Counted from the stretch's first letter, positions 1 through 9,064 are shown. The stretch: DNA of 64,000 nucleotides from Saccharopolyspora soli (GCF_022678645.1 NZ_JALBWV010000040.1:17723-81722), one strand, 5' to 3'. Made by a program: numbers and translations. Notes: a model not told the origin generated them from the sequence alone.

Positions 1-1
1 G

Positions 2-892
2 GTCGTCCTTCAGCGCCGTCTGCCCCACCGAGCGGCGGTGCTGGCGGTCTCCACCGCCATCGTCGAATCCCGGCTGATCAACGTGCACTACGGCGACCGC
101 GATTCGCTCGGCTTGTTTCAGCAGCGCCCGAGTCAAGGCTGGGGCTCGGCCGAGCAGGTCACCAACCCCGTCTACGCCACCGGCACGTTCCTCGACCACC
201 TCATGGCGTTGCCAGGCTGGTCCACGATGGACCCGGGCGGCGCGCAGCAACGGGTGCAGCGATCAGCGTTCCCCGAGCGCTACGCCCCGCAAGAACCGGC
301 GGCGGCCGCGCTGGTCGACCAGTTCTGGACCGGCCCCCGCAACCCGCCGCTGCCCGCCGACGGCCCCCCAGCACAGCAGGTCAGCGCCACCGGGTGTCCT
401 GATCTCGGCGGTGGCGGTGTGATCGCGGCCGCGCAACCCGGCCTGCCGCCCGGCTTCACGCTGCCCGCCGACCCACGCCAGCGCGCATCCGTGGAATTCG
501 CAGTGGCCCAACTCGGCAAGCCCTACGTCTACGGCGCCAAGGGCCCCAACGAGTTTGACTGCTCCGGGCTGGTGCAAGCCGCGTGGGCGCACGCCGGAGT
601 GCCGATCTCCACCGGCACACGAACCCAGCGCCACGACGGGTCGGCCGTGCCCGGCCCGGGCCAACTGCAACCCGGCGACCTGGTGTTCATCCCCGGCTCG
701 CTCGGCTCGCCCAGCGACCCCAGGCACGTCGGCCTCTACGCCGGTCACGGCCTGATCATCAACGCCTACGACGACACCACCGGCGTCGTCGCGCACACCG
801 TCGCCGACTGGTCCCCGCACATCGTCGCGATCCGCCGCGTCGCCCCACCCGCCGTACCCGCACCACCGCCGTGGGGAGGGCCACCCGCATGA
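2..892 (+). CDS. NlpC/P60 cell-wall hydrolase, 5' end outside window
   Basis: The frame is open to the first bases of the window, so the N-terminus is missing; the first in-window GTG (38) lies inside the conserved N-terminal part. That part contains GDRDSLGLFQQRPSQGWG, typical of actinobacterial conjugation-associated transglycosylase-like proteins. The C-terminal half is an NlpC/P60 domain: catalytic Cys in EFDCSGLV (codon 560-562) and His in DPRHVGLY (725-727). Such two-domain peptidoglycan hydrolases open the wall for conjugation machinery in Gram-positives; that role is inferred from the coupling-protein gene, which starts inside its stop codon (ATGA overlap). Likely secreted. Confidence 0.85.
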   Translation, partial: VVLQRRLPHRAAVLAVSTAIVESRLINVHYGDRDSLGLFQQRPSQGWGSAEQVTNPVYATGTFLDHLMALPGWSTMDPGGAQQRVQRSAFPERYAPQEPAAAALVDQFWTGPRNPPLPADGPPAQQVSATGCPDLGGGGVIAAAQPGLPPGFTLPADPRQRASVEFAVAQLGKPYVYGAKGPNEFDCSGLVQAAWAHAGVPISTGTRTQRHDGSAVPGPGQLQPGDLVFIPGSLGSPSDPRHVGLYAGHGLIINAYDDTTGVVAHTVADWSPHIVAIRRVAPPAVPAPPPWGGPPA

Positions 893-2721
893 GACCTGGC
901 CTCGATCGCGATGTGAAACTATTCGCGTTGGCGGCGGCCGTCATGCTCGCCCTCACCGCCGTAGCGGGCGTGGGCATGCTCGGCGCGGCCGCCACCACCG
1001 CCCTCGACGGCGGGCCGTGGCAGATACCGCCCCCCGATGTGTGGGTGGAAGGGGTGCTGGGGGCGCTGTCGCATCCCGACCGGCCCGGCGTGACGCTCGG
1101 ACCACCCTGGGAGGCGGCACTGGCCGCCCACCCCGGCTGGTACTGGACGATCACCGTGGTCCTGCTAGTCGCGGTCGCCACGGCCGTCGGGGCACTCGCG
1201 GTGCCAGGATGGCGCCGATTCGGGCCGACTCCTCTCGGACACGCCACCCGCACCGATCTCCGCCGGGAACTCTCGGCGCGCGCGGCGCGACGCACCGCCG
1301 AATGGACCCGCCCGAGCCTGACCCCCGAGCAACGCAAACGCGCACCGTTGACGGATTTGGCGACCCCGCTGCACCGCGGGCCGACCGGGCAACTGTGGAG
1401 CCCACTGCACGACCCGACCGGGGTTCTCGCACCCACCCAGAGCGGCAAATCCCGCATGGACCTCGTCCACAAGGTGATCGCCGCACCCGGAGCCCTGCTG
1501 TGCAGCAGCACGAAGCCCGACCTCCTGGAGTTCGCCGCGCTCGCGCGCACCCGCCGACCGAAGGCTGGCCCGGTCCTGGTCCTCGACGCCACAGGCGAGG
1601 TGCGCTGGCCCGCACAGATCCGACCCTCCCCGATCCGGGGCTGCACCTCCACCACCGTCGCACGGCGCCGCGCCGAAACGCTCGTCGACGCCGCCTCCGT
1701 CGGCCTGGAACGCATCGGCGGCAACGACAAAGTATTCCGCGAACGCGCGAAAACAGTTGTGCAAGCGTATTTGCTGGCCGCCGCACTGGACGGGCGCACC
1801 GTCGAGGCCCTGGTGCGGTGGTCGATCACCAAACCCCCCGACCACGAGCCCGTGACCCTGCTCCGATCCCACGGCTACCCCGAGCTCGCCGACAACCTCC
1901 GCGCCGAAATCGGCATGGTCGCCGAAACCAGCGACGCCGTCTGGCTGTCGGTGCGGCGGGTGATCGAGCCGTGGATGGACCCACGGATCCGGGACCTGTG
2001 CACGCCCGAGCCGGGGCAGGAGTTCGACGCACGCGCGTTCGTGCGCAGCCGAGGATCGCTGTTCGTGGTCGCCGGTGAGCACCAGGCCGCTCAGGTGCGT
2101 CCGGTGCTGACCGCGCTGGTCGAGGACTTGCTCACCACCGAGCAGGACATGGCACTCTCACAGCCCTCCCGACGACTGGATCCGCCAGCCAGCAACGTAC
2201 TCGACGAGCTCTACGACGCCACCCCGATTCCCCGGCTACCGGAGATCCTGGCCGATTCCGCTGGACGCGGCGTGCTCATCCACTGGGCCGCGCAATCGAT
2301 GGCCCACCTCGACGAGCTCTACGAGGAGACCGGGCGCCGCCAACTGCTCGACAACACCACCACCTTGACCATCTGGAGCGGCATCAAGGACTCCAAAACC
2401 CTGGAATGGATCTCCACGATCGCCGATCACCACGACAAGCTCCGGCATCAGATCCATTCCGACGGACTGTTCGGAGTCGGTCGCACCGCCGTAGGCACCG
2501 AATCCGTCCCGACCTACCGACCCGGCGCGGTGCGCACCCTGCGGCGCGGCCGCGTACTGCTGGTCCACCGCAACCTCAAACCGATCCTGGCGCGAGTACT
2601 CGACGTACGGAAACGTCCGGACTGGTCCGAGCTGGCCGCCGACCAGGAAGCCGTGCGCGCCGGAACCGCTGCGGTCGATGACCGCGGCTACGCCCTCCCA
2701 CCAACGGGAGCGCCCCGGTGA
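889..2721 (+). CDS. VirD4/TraD/TraG-like conjugative coupling protein
   Basis: Membrane-anchored ATPase of 610 aa expected to deliver plasmid DNA to the conjugation channel. Two N-terminal hydrophobic segments (about residues 9-30 and 83-105) precede a P-loop domain with Walker A APTQSGKS (181-188) and a Walker B-like VLDELYD around residue 437-443. The start is the ATG at 889, overlapping the upstream stop; a longer open frame begins at 583 but lies over the NlpC/P60 gene and is Arg-rich, so it was rejected. The neighbours are a wall hydrolase upstream and two accessory genes downstream, all translationally coupled, which supports a transfer operon. The family is well known; the exact system type (T4SS or other) is not decided by this gene alone. 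Confidence 0.85.
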   Translation: MRPGLDRDVKLFALAAAVMLALTAVAGVGMLGAAATTALDGGPWQIPPPDVWVEGVLGALSHPDRPGVTLGPPWEAALAAHPGWYWTITVVLLVAVATAVGALAVPGWRRFGPTPLGHATRTDLRRELSARAARRTAEWTRPSLTPEQRKRAPLTDLATPLHRGPTGQLWSPLHDPTGVLAPTQSGKSRMDLVHKVIAAPGALLCSSTKPDLLEFAALARTRRPKAGPVLVLDATGEVRWPAQIRPSPIRGCTSTTVARRRAETLVDAASVGLERIGGNDKVFRERAKTVVQAYLLAAALDGRTVEALVRWSITKPPDHEPVTLLRSHGYPELADNLRAEIGMVAETSDAVWLSVRRVIEPWMDPRIRDLCTPEPGQEFDARAFVRSRGSLFVVAGEHQAAQVRPVLTALVEDLLTTEQDMALSQPSRRLDPPASNVLDELYDATPIPRLPEILADSAGRGVLIHWAAQSMAHLDELYEETGRRQLLDNTTTLTIWSGIKDSKTLEWISTIADHHDKLRHQIHSDGLFGVGRTAVGTESVPTYRPGAVRTLRRGRVLLVHRNLKPILARVLDVRKRPDWSELAADQEAVRAGTAAVDDRGYALPPTGAPR

Positions 2722-3323
2722 CCGACGAAGAGGTGATCCCCCAAACACAGGCCGCCCCACCGCCCGACCCCGCCGCGGAGGATCCCGCTACGCGGCACGT
2801 CCGGGAACTGACCCGCCTGGTCAGCAACCTCTCCGACGAGATCGAAACGCTGACCGCACGAGTCACCGAACTCGAAGGCGACGAGACGAAACCAGCCAAG
2901 CCCACACCGGCGCCGTGGGTGTGGTTCTCCCCGCCTGCCGCGGCCGAAGACCCTCAGCACCGCGGCGAAGGACTCGATCCACGGTTCACTGTGGACAACT
3001 TCGTCGCCTGGTACAACACGATCTACGTCGGCGCACCCGGCACCACCGCACGGCCCATCCCCGCCTGCTGGCGTGACCACCCCGCTCTGCCGATGGAGAT
3101 CGCGACGCTGGCCTACAGCTGGCGCCAGGCCAACCTCGGACGCACCGCCGACGCCCGCGACGCCCAGTACTGGCACCACGCATGGAGACCCGGGTTCGCC
3201 CACCGCATGGTCACCGAATGGACGCACCCTCGGTGCCTAGACGGAGACCACCAACCGTCCGGCGCTCCGCCTCGCCCTGACCGCTTCACCACCCAGGAAA
3301 GGAACACGGAGGAGAGCTCGTGA
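2718..3323 (+). CDS. DUF4913-like plasmid protein
   Basis: 201 aa, GTG start overlapping the stop of the coupling-protein gene. The N-terminal third contains a short predicted coiled coil (about residues 30-55, HVRELTRLVSNLSDEIETL). The central part has FVAWYNTIYVG followed by a Trp/His-rich segment, which resembles the DUF4913 family commonly found next to TraD-like genes in actinobacterial elements. Soluble, no signal peptide. Function unknown; position suggests an accessory role in transfer. Confidence 0.6.
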   Translation: MTDEEVIPQTQAAPPPDPAAEDPATRHVRELTRLVSNLSDEIETLTARVTELEGDETKPAKPTPAPWVWFSPPAAAEDPQHRGEGLDPRFTVDNFVAWYNTIYVGAPGTTARPIPACWRDHPALPMEIATLAYSWRQANLGRTADARDAQYWHHAWRPGFAHRMVTEWTHPRCLDGDHQPSGAPPRPDRFTTQERNTEESS

Positions 3324-4171
3324 CCGCGTACAAACCTCTGCCGCTCACCGAAGTCCCGCCGCTGGAAGAGGTACTGGCCTACGAAGCCGAACTGCACAAC
3401 CGTGCCGACGACCTCCGATGGGAACTCCGGCAAGCACAGCACCGGGTCGCCGACAACGCCAAGCGCCTCGAAGTCGCGGAGGACCAACTACGTTGGTGCA
3501 AGCAATCCCAGGCACAAGTCCGCGGCCCGGGCCTGCTCGCCACGGTGACCGGCTGGTGGTACTCGCGGTGGCTGCGCAGCAGATCCCGCAATTCCCGCGA
3601 CACCGCAGACCACATGCTGCACACCGCCCGCCAACACCTAGAACAGCTCCACGAGCGCCACGACCAGATCACCGCCGAACAGACCAGGATCGCCGCACAC
3701 CTCGACGCCCGCGTCAACCCGGACAGCCCCGAAGGCATTCAACGCGCGCACCTGACCGAAGCGGCACACCGTGGATCGGACCCGCCCAGCTGGGTCCAGA
3801 TCTACGACCTACAGGACTACGTCGCCGCATTCCCGCAACGGCTCCTGCGGCACACCCCCAACGGCGTGCCAGTGCTCGACGGTGTCGACTTCGGACTGCG
3901 CTGGCGCCACGAGCCCACCGACAACCGCACCTGGCCACTTCGCCCAGTGGGACAATGGCGAATCAGCTACATCCCCGCCGACAGCGAACTCTACGCGGTT
4001 CCCGCCGGCCCCGGACCCCACCGACCAGTGTGGTCCATCGGCCCACGGATGCCGTCCGAAGAAGCAGCAGCGGAAGTACTGGAACCACTGTTTGCGCGCA
4101 TGGACGAACGCAACAGCCTGCTGCTCGCGATCGAAACGCTCCGCTGCCCTGGGGGTAACTGCTCGCGCTGA
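3320..4171 (+). CDS. Coiled-coil protein of transfer operon, unknown function
   Basis: 283 aa, GTG start with GTGA overlap to the preceding gene, so the last member of the transfer operon seen here. Residues 10-60 and 95-135 are charged, Leu/Glu/Gln-rich and likely coiled coil, separated by a short Trp-rich patch (VTGWWYSRWL). The C-terminal half is globular and unrecognised. No membrane anchor or nucleotide-binding motif. It could organise the coupling protein or relaxosome; this is inference from position only. Confidence 0.55.
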   Translation: MTAYKPLPLTEVPPLEEVLAYEAELHNRADDLRWELRQAQHRVADNAKRLEVAEDQLRWCKQSQAQVRGPGLLATVTGWWYSRWLRSRSRNSRDTADHMLHTARQHLEQLHERHDQITAEQTRIAAHLDARVNPDSPEGIQRAHLTEAAHRGSDPPSWVQIYDLQDYVAAFPQRLLRHTPNGVPVLDGVDFGLRWRHEPTDNRTWPLRPVGQWRISYIPADSELYAVPAGPGPHRPVWSIGPRMPSEEAAAEVLEPLFARMDERNSLLLAIETLRCPGGNCSR

Positions 4172-4371
4172 GAAAGGGACCGGGAGGTCGAGAGAGGACA
4201 AACACGCGGAAGTGCTGGCCTGGATCCGCGCCCGCATTCGAGGTACGCCACATGACATGGATCGCAGACCACGACCCTACTGTGGTCGGTCTTTGACACC
4301 GATCCCGTAAGAGGTTGCGGAGAGCTGAGACAGGGAGACGGCGGCTCGGCAGGTAAGGGGTACGCAGGCCG

Positions 4372-5313
4372 TCAGTTGCCGCGTAGCTCGCGGGAACCCT
4401 TCAGTGGCACCGAGGTGAGACTGGGACGCAGTAGCAACCCCGCCGGGGTGACCTCGACGTTGGCCTCGGGGTAAACCAGTAGCACGTTGCGTAGTGCCGC
4501 GGTGATGTTTTCCTTGAGCTTGTATCGACCCTTCGGAGTCTTCGAGAACTGGTAGCCGAACTGCTCCCCGATGTCCTCCCACTTGTGTGTGAAGGGCCGC
4601 TGGAGGTTGAACATCTTGTAGGTCAGCCAGGCGTAGAGGTCGATCTCGGCGGCCGATCCCAGCAGCCGCACGACTTCGAGATTCAGCGGCACCGGGCTCT
4701 TGACGATCTCTTCGTAGAAGTCGCTGCTGAGCTGCACGTACGAGGGGAACAGCGACTCCTGCCCCATCTCGCCATCGCCGAGATCCAAGGCCCACGCCTT
4801 GGCGATCTTCAGGTTGACGCCAGCCTGGCGCTGATCGTTGTTACCCATCCATTGGTACGTGATCTCGGCGTTGAACAGCCGGGTCGCCTGTTCCTTGACC
4901 CGCGTGCGGGTGCCGTTGCGGCCACCGGTGGCTCGCTGCCCTAGCAACTTCACGACGAAGTCGGACAGCGACGAGCCCAGTTCGATTTTCGGGCTCTGGG
5001 TACGCAGGGCCTCGGCGGTGACCCACATGAGCAGAGCTCGCGGGATGACGCCGAACGGGTAGCCGTAGCTACTGGTTTCCCCGCTGGGGCCAAGGCGTAC
5101 GCCCGGACGAACGGTGAGCCAGAACGCCCCGTTGCGCCGGACCCAGACCTCGGTGCCGGCCTTGGGCTGCCGGTACGGCAGGAACGCCATCGTCAGCGGG
5201 GCAGGGTTGAAGGCCAGGGAGTCGCCGCTGTCGTCGTCACGTTCCCGCAGCTGCATCATCCGGTTCACGCGGTCGAGAGCGGTGGTCTTGGGACGACCTT
5301 TGGTCGGCGGCAT
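4372..5313 (-). CDS. repA: RepA-family iteron plasmid replication initiator
   Basis: 313 aa. The region from residue 85 (GYPFGVIPRALLMWVTAEA) through LGSSLSDFVVKLLG, GGRNGTRTRVKEQATRLF and FYEEIVKSPVPLNLEVVR matches the plasmid RepA_C family (replication initiators that bind iterons and recruit host DnaA/helicase). Length is usual for the family. It is transcribed away from a cluster of eight iterons that starts about 90 bp upstream of its start codon, the classical initiator/origin arrangement. Copy number and autoregulation by iteron binding are likely from the family, not shown here. No frame defects. Confidence 0.85.
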   Translation of the reverse strand: MPPTKGRPKTTALDRVNRMMQLRERDDDSGDSLAFNPAPLTMAFLPYRQPKAGTEVWVRRNGAFWLTVRPGVRLGPSGETSSYGYPFGVIPRALLMWVTAEALRTQSPKIELGSSLSDFVVKLLGQRATGGRNGTRTRVKEQATRLFNAEITYQWMGNNDQRQAGVNLKIAKAWALDLGDGEMGQESLFPSYVQLSSDFYEEIVKSPVPLNLEVVRLLGSAAEIDLYAWLTYKMFNLQRPFTHKWEDIGEQFGYQFSKTPKGRYKLKENITAALRNVLLVYPEANVEVTPAGLLLRPSLTSVPLKGSRELRGN

Positions 5314-5404
5314 CGTCCTAGGCTAGTTCTCTCACGCCGACAACTTGGCGCGGCTCGCCGACAACATCGCGAGCCAGGTTGGCGTGCGGAGACTACAACC
5401 CGTT

Positions 5405-5887
5405 ACGCATAAGACGGGGACGATCACGGTATCCGGCCACGACCTGGAGAGATCGAAACATGTTCGAGTGACGCCCGGCGACAGTCTCGACGGGGTGGTC
5501 GCGCTGTCCACGCATAAGAGGGGGACACGCGAACAAGGGTGGAGTGGTACGCATAAGAGGGGGATAGGTCGAGGCGCCCACAGATCCACTTTACGCACAC
5601 TTTTGATCACTATTAGTGACACTTGTGAGCTCCCGCCCGCTCGGCGGAAGCGGTGTACTTGGTTGTCCACGCATAAGAGGGGGATGCAGTGTGCTCAACG
5701 AGGCAGCTGGCGACGCCGATGTGTCACGGCGGTCGACTTGTCCACGCATAAGAGGGGGAATCGAGGCAGGGATGTGGACAACTTGCGGCCGGTCTAGTTG
5801 ATCCACACATATGAGGGGGACCGCCGGGGTCGAAACCGCCGAGAGCGACGCGCATAAGAGGGGGACAGCTGCGCATAAGAGGGGGAC
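5405..5887 (+). repeat. Iteron array, candidate replication origin
   Basis: Eight direct copies of CGCATAAGAGGGGGAC, same strand, at 5406-5421 (one mismatch), 5511-5526, 5550-5565, 5670-5685, 5745-5760, 5806-5821 (degenerate), 5851-5866 and 5872-5887. Spacing is irregular, with the tightest pair at the distal end. Two copies are preceded by TTGTCCA, so the DnaA-box-like TTGTCCACG overlaps the iteron start. An AT-richer stretch (about 5888-5975) follows, a plausible melting region. With RepA next door this is the best origin candidate in the window. Confidence 0.88.
5773..5781 (-). promoter_or_regulatory. DnaA box in the iteron origin
   Basis: TGTGGACAA, i.e. TTGTCCACA on the minus strand, the actinobacterial DnaA-box consensus, between iterons five and six. 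It suggests that the host DnaA helps RepA to open the origin. Confidence 0.6.
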
Positions 5888-5996
5888 GAGCATCAGAGTT
5901 ATCGCAGTTCAGAGCCCATATTTAGCAGTCCCTAGTTGTTTCTCTCTTGTAGGGTTTCTTTTCTTGTAGTAGGGGCCTGCCAACTGTTGTTGTCCC

Positions 5997-6068
5997 GTCC
6001 GGACGAACCTTGCGAAGTCCGGACTTACCTTGCGAGGCCGCTGCGAGCGTCCGGACTTAGGTTGCGAA
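5997..6068 (+). repeat. Three direct repeats GTCCGGAC-n3/4-CTTGCGA upstream of the TnsA-like gene
   Basis: Copies at 5997-6016, 6017-6036 and 6049-6068, each starting with the palindrome GTCCGGAC and ending TTGCGA. The first two are adjacent (20-bp period); the third is 32 bp downstream. The array ends 27 bp before the start of the TnsA-like gene, so it may be its operator, a transposon-end binding array, or part of the origin. The core also occurs in the 13.5-14.1 kb array. Confidence 0.6.
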
Positions 6069-6095
6069 CCTCGTTGATCATCGCTGTGGCGGGTA

Positions 6096-6857
6096 GTGGA
6101 CACTTCGCCGGTGACGAGTGACGGGGTCTCGCCGCCTGTCGACGTGGTCGAGGTCGGCTTCGCGCTGGACGGCGAGGAACACCGGCTGCCGTTGACCGAG
6201 GTGTGGTCGGTTCCGTTCGAGACATGTTCTCCAGCCCGGAGCTTTCCCTCCTACCGTGGTCAGCGGCACTTTCCAGGTTTGTGGTGGTCGGCGACGACGG
6301 GCCGGCACGTCGGGTTCGAGTCGTGGCTGGAGCGCGACCGGTTGATGCTGCTCGACTTCGATCCGGACGTCGTAGGCATCTCGTCGCAGCCGTTCTGGCT
6401 GCTGTGGACCGCGGACAACGGCCGAACCCGTTCGCACGCCCCGGACTACTTCGCCCGGCTCGCGGACGGCCGCGGGCTCGTGGTCGACGTCCGTCCGCCG
6501 GACCGGATCAAGCCAAGCGACGCGGTCGCGTTCGACCTGACCAGGTGCTGTTGTGACGCGCTGGGCTGGGACTACACCGTGCTCGGCGCCGACGACGAGG
6601 TGCTCGTGGCGAACGTGCGCTGGTTGGCCGGCTACCGCCACCCCCGCCACCAGGTGCCCGAGCTGGCCGGGCAGCTGCGCACGGTGTTCGCGTCCGGGCT
6701 CGGGCTGCACGACGGAGCCGAGCGGGTCGGCGATCCGATCGCGGTGCTGCCGGTGCTGTTCCACCTGCTCTGGCAGCACGAGCTCCACGCCAGCCTGTCC
6801 CGACCGCTGCACCCGGACACCCTCGTGACCACGGTCGACGCCGGAGTCCGGGCATGA
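6096..6857 (+). CDS. TnsA-like transposase endonuclease subunit
   Basis: 253 aa, GTG start. Residues 65-150 contain HVGFESWLERDRLMLLDFD, then HAPDYFARLADG and VVDVRPPDRIK: the Glu, Asp and Val-Asp-Val-Arg pattern of the restriction-like nuclease fold of TnsA, the subunit that cuts 5' transposon ends in Tn7-like elements. This form is common in Streptomyces, paired with a TnsB-like DDE transposase. Here the partner gene immediately downstream is internally deleted and no TnsC- or TniQ-like gene follows, so the unit is probably immobile unless complemented in trans. The nuclease itself looks intact. Confidence 0.8.
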   Translation: MDTSPVTSDGVSPPVDVVEVGFALDGEEHRLPLTEVWSVPFETCSPARSFPSYRGQRHFPGLWWSATTGRHVGFESWLERDRLMLLDFDPDVVGISSQPFWLLWTADNGRTRSHAPDYFARLADGRGLVVDVRPPDRIKPSDAVAFDLTRCCCDALGWDYTVLGADDEVLVANVRWLAGYRHPRHQVPELAGQLRTVFASGLGLHDGAERVGDPIAVLPVLFHLLWQHELHASLSRPLHPDTLVTTVDAGVRA

Positions 6858-6866
6858 CGCCGACCG

Positions 6867-7409
6867 GTGCTCGCGCCCGGCGACCAGGTCCACTTCGACG
6901 GCGGGCAGCACCAAGTCCTCGGCTTGAGCGGAACTCCGGTGCGCCTGCGCTCCACCGACGGCGCCGAGCAGGTCGTGCTCGCCGGCTACCTGATGAGCGC
7001 GCCGGACTTCGCGGTCCTGGGCGCCGCGGCGCTGCCCGCGGTCGAGCCGATCGGACTGCCCGCCGACGTCTTGGCGGCCGCGCGGGACTGGGAGCGCCAC
7101 GTCGTCGAGGTCGAGACCGGCCTGCCTCCCAGCGCCGCCGAGGGCACGGTCCCGCGTCCCGGTTTCGACCCGGCCGCCCACACCCTCGCTGAACGCGACC
7201 GGGCCAAGGCCGCCGAGCTCGGCGTCGGCGTCCGCACGGTCCAGGGCCGCCGGGCCCGCTACGCCGCGCAGGCTCGACGCCATCATGCACGACTGGATCG
7301 CTGAATCGCTGCGGTGGACCGAGCGGTACACCCGCGCCGCGGCGTCGAGCTGGTCCCCACCGCCCAAGCCGCGCCGCTGCCAGCGCTGGACGAGGAGCCA
7401 CGGCGGTGA
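6867..7409 (+). pseudogene. TnsB-like transposase, internally deleted remnant
   Basis: The first 145 codons (6867-7304) resemble the N-terminus of actinobacterial TnsB/Mu-type integrases that follow TnsA-like genes: a GDQVHFDGGQHQV segment and then a helix-turn-helix region ending ELGVGVRTVQGRRARYAAQ. The frame stops at 7304. The same frame then resumes and runs to a TGA at 7407-7409, ending in a Pro/Glu tail (PALDEEPRR) that looks like an authentic C-terminus, with the stop overlapping the next GTG. The whole DDE catalytic core, normally several hundred residues, is absent. I read this as an internal deletion of a transposase gene. Confidence 0.6.
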
Positions 7410-7624
7410 ACGATGTCGACCAGCTGTTGGCCGTCGCCGACCCGATCAGTGAGGAACAGGTGATCCGGCACGTCGCGCGACGTGCCGGATTGCTGTGGAC
7501 CTGCGCCAACCCGAGCTGTGCACGGGACAACACCGGGCCCGCACGAGCGTGCGCGCACTGCTCATGGCCCGACCCGTTCCCTCCCGAAGCAGGCACAACC
7601 AATTCAGCAGTTCACGCCCCGTAA
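7406..7624 (+). CDS. Small zinc-ribbon-like protein
   Basis: 72 aa, GTG start preceded by GAGGAG at good spacing. Four cysteines in CANPSC and CAHC, 16-17 residues apart, suggest a zinc ribbon; the segment ISEEQVIRHVARRAGLLW before it is helical. No known function. It may be an intact downstream gene of the TnsA/TnsB unit or a truncated one. Soluble. Confidence 0.45.
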   Translation: MNDVDQLLAVADPISEEQVIRHVARRAGLLWTCANPSCARDNTGPARACAHCSWPDPFPPEAGTTNSAVHAP

Positions 7625-7723
7625 CTCACGGGCTATCAACGCCACCCGCGCCGCTCGCGGCCGAGCACCCCACAAGGAGCAGCGGGGCGGCCGACTATCC
7701 CCAAAAGAGAAGGAGGATCCACC

Positions 7724-9016
7724 GTGTCCGCAAACGGCACGGGGGTGCTGGAGCCTGCCCAGATGCAGGCCCTGGCCATCCCTACCCGCAAGCCCACCGG
7801 CCGACCGTCATGGCCGCTCATTTTGATCGAAGGAGGTGAGAAGACTGGAAAAACCTGGGCCGCAGCTGAACTGACGTCCTCTCGCCGTTTCACAGCGAAG
7901 TACTGGATCGACATCGGTGAGGGATCGGCAGATGAATACGCGGCGATTCCCGGCGCCGACTACGAGATCGTGCTGCACGACGGGACATTCGACTCGCTCT
8001 ACCAACGGGTCGAGCAGATCCACACATTCGCCCGGCATGTGCACGAGGCAGGAGACAAGCCCGTACTGCTGGTCATCGACCAGATGACGGCTGAGTGGGA
8101 CGTGCTCAAGCAGGAAGCGCACAGCCGCGCAGTGCAGTCTCCAACCGCCCAACGCAAGCTCGCTCGCGACCCGGGCGCCGAGATCAGCATCCCCATGAAC
8201 CTCTGGAACGACGCGACAGAGCGCCACTACCGGCTCATGCGGCTGCTGCAGACCTTCCGAGGCATAGTCGTGATGATTGCGCGCGGCAAGGAGATCGCTG
8301 GCCTCGACGACAACGGCCGCCCCACAGGCGAGCGGACGTACCGAGTCGAGGGACACAAGAACCTCGCCTTCGACGCCTCATGCTGGATTCGTTTGTCCCG
8401 GCAGCACCCGCCGATGGTGATCGGAGCGCGCAGCGTGCACCACGGCCTGCGCCCCGGCGTTGATGAACCACGGAAACTGCCCGGTATGAACCTCGAACAC
8501 GTTGCGTTCGAGGTGCTGCTCGGCGGCACCGTCGCGAACCAGGTGCGTGACATCGGCCAGGAACCGGCTTGGGAGAACGAACTCAAGGCAGCTCAGGGCA
8601 ACTTCGACGAGCTCAGCAAGCTGTGGGCCAAGGCGTCCAACTACAGCGACGATGATCTGCCCCGCGGATTCCGCCAACGGCTCAAGGCCGCAGGTACGCG
8701 CGCCAAGCACGCCCAAACCCGGCAGGCACCCGAGGCCCAGAGCACCGAGATCGCCCAGGACGAGTCCGAGGTCGACCCCGACAGCGACGACGAGCTGTGC
8801 CCCGGCTCCGGAATCGACGCAGGCAGGTGGGGCTACACCACTGTCGCCAAGGACGACGGGAGCGAGCTCGTCCTGTGCCAGAACTGCGACCAGCTTCGCA
8901 GGCTGCGCGCTGGCAAAGTCGAAGACCACGGCGCGAACGCCCCCCGCATCCCGGGAACCGAGGCCGTGCGGACTGCCCTGCGTCACGCGAGCCAGATGGC
9001 TCCCACCGCGTCGTGA
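7724..9016 (+). CDS. P-loop ATPase (AAA_24/RecA-like), plasmid DNA metabolism
   Basis: 430 aa, GTG start with AGGAGG upstream. Walker A GGEKTGKT at residues 37-44; Walker B-like PVLLVIDQMTAEWD around 107-120; then a conserved block with IVVMIARGKEI and YRVEGHKNLAFDASCWIRL. This pattern matches the phage/plasmid AAA_24 (Sak4-like) ATPases, which assist single-strand annealing or recombination with SSB. A C-terminal tail has two cysteine motifs (LCPGSG, CQNC), possibly a zinc knuckle. It lies upstream of an SF1 helicase gene, consistent with a replication/repair module. The exact activity is inferred. Confidence 0.65.
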   Translation: MSANGTGVLEPAQMQALAIPTRKPTGRPSWPLILIEGGEKTGKTWAAAELTSSRRFTAKYWIDIGEGSADEYAAIPGADYEIVLHDGTFDSLYQRVEQIHTFARHVHEAGDKPVLLVIDQMTAEWDVLKQEAHSRAVQSPTAQRKLARDPGAEISIPMNLWNDATERHYRLMRLLQTFRGIVVMIARGKEIAGLDDNGRPTGERTYRVEGHKNLAFDASCWIRLSRQHPPMVIGARSVHHGLRPGVDEPRKLPGMNLEHVAFEVLLGGTVANQVRDIGQEPAWENELKAAQGNFDELSKLWAKASNYSDDDLPRGFRQRLKAAGTRAKHAQTRQAPEAQSTEIAQDESEVDPDSDDELCPGSGIDAGRWGYTTVAKDDGSELVLCQNCDQLRRLRAGKVEDHGANAPRIPGTEAVRTALRHASQMAPTAS

Positions 9017-9025
9017 GAACGATCT

Positions 9026-9056
9026 GGGCCGGGCGGAATACCCGCCTGGCCCTTCT
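9026..9056 (+). terminator. Hairpin with U-rich tail after the ATPase gene
   Basis: GGGCCGGGCGG (9026-9036) pairs with CCGCCTGGCCC (9042-9052) across a 5-nt loop, followed by TTCTATTT. Rho-independent terminator-like. Confidence 0.6.
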
Positions 9057-9064
9057 ATTTCGCG

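Noticed and set aside
583..888. N-terminal extension of the coupling protein over the NlpC/P60 gene
   Set aside because: Arg/Pro-rich shadow reading of another gene; the ATG at 889 overlapping the stop is the natural start.
5405..5887. CRISPR array
   Set aside because: Repeats are 16 bp, irregularly spaced and next to RepA; they are iterons.
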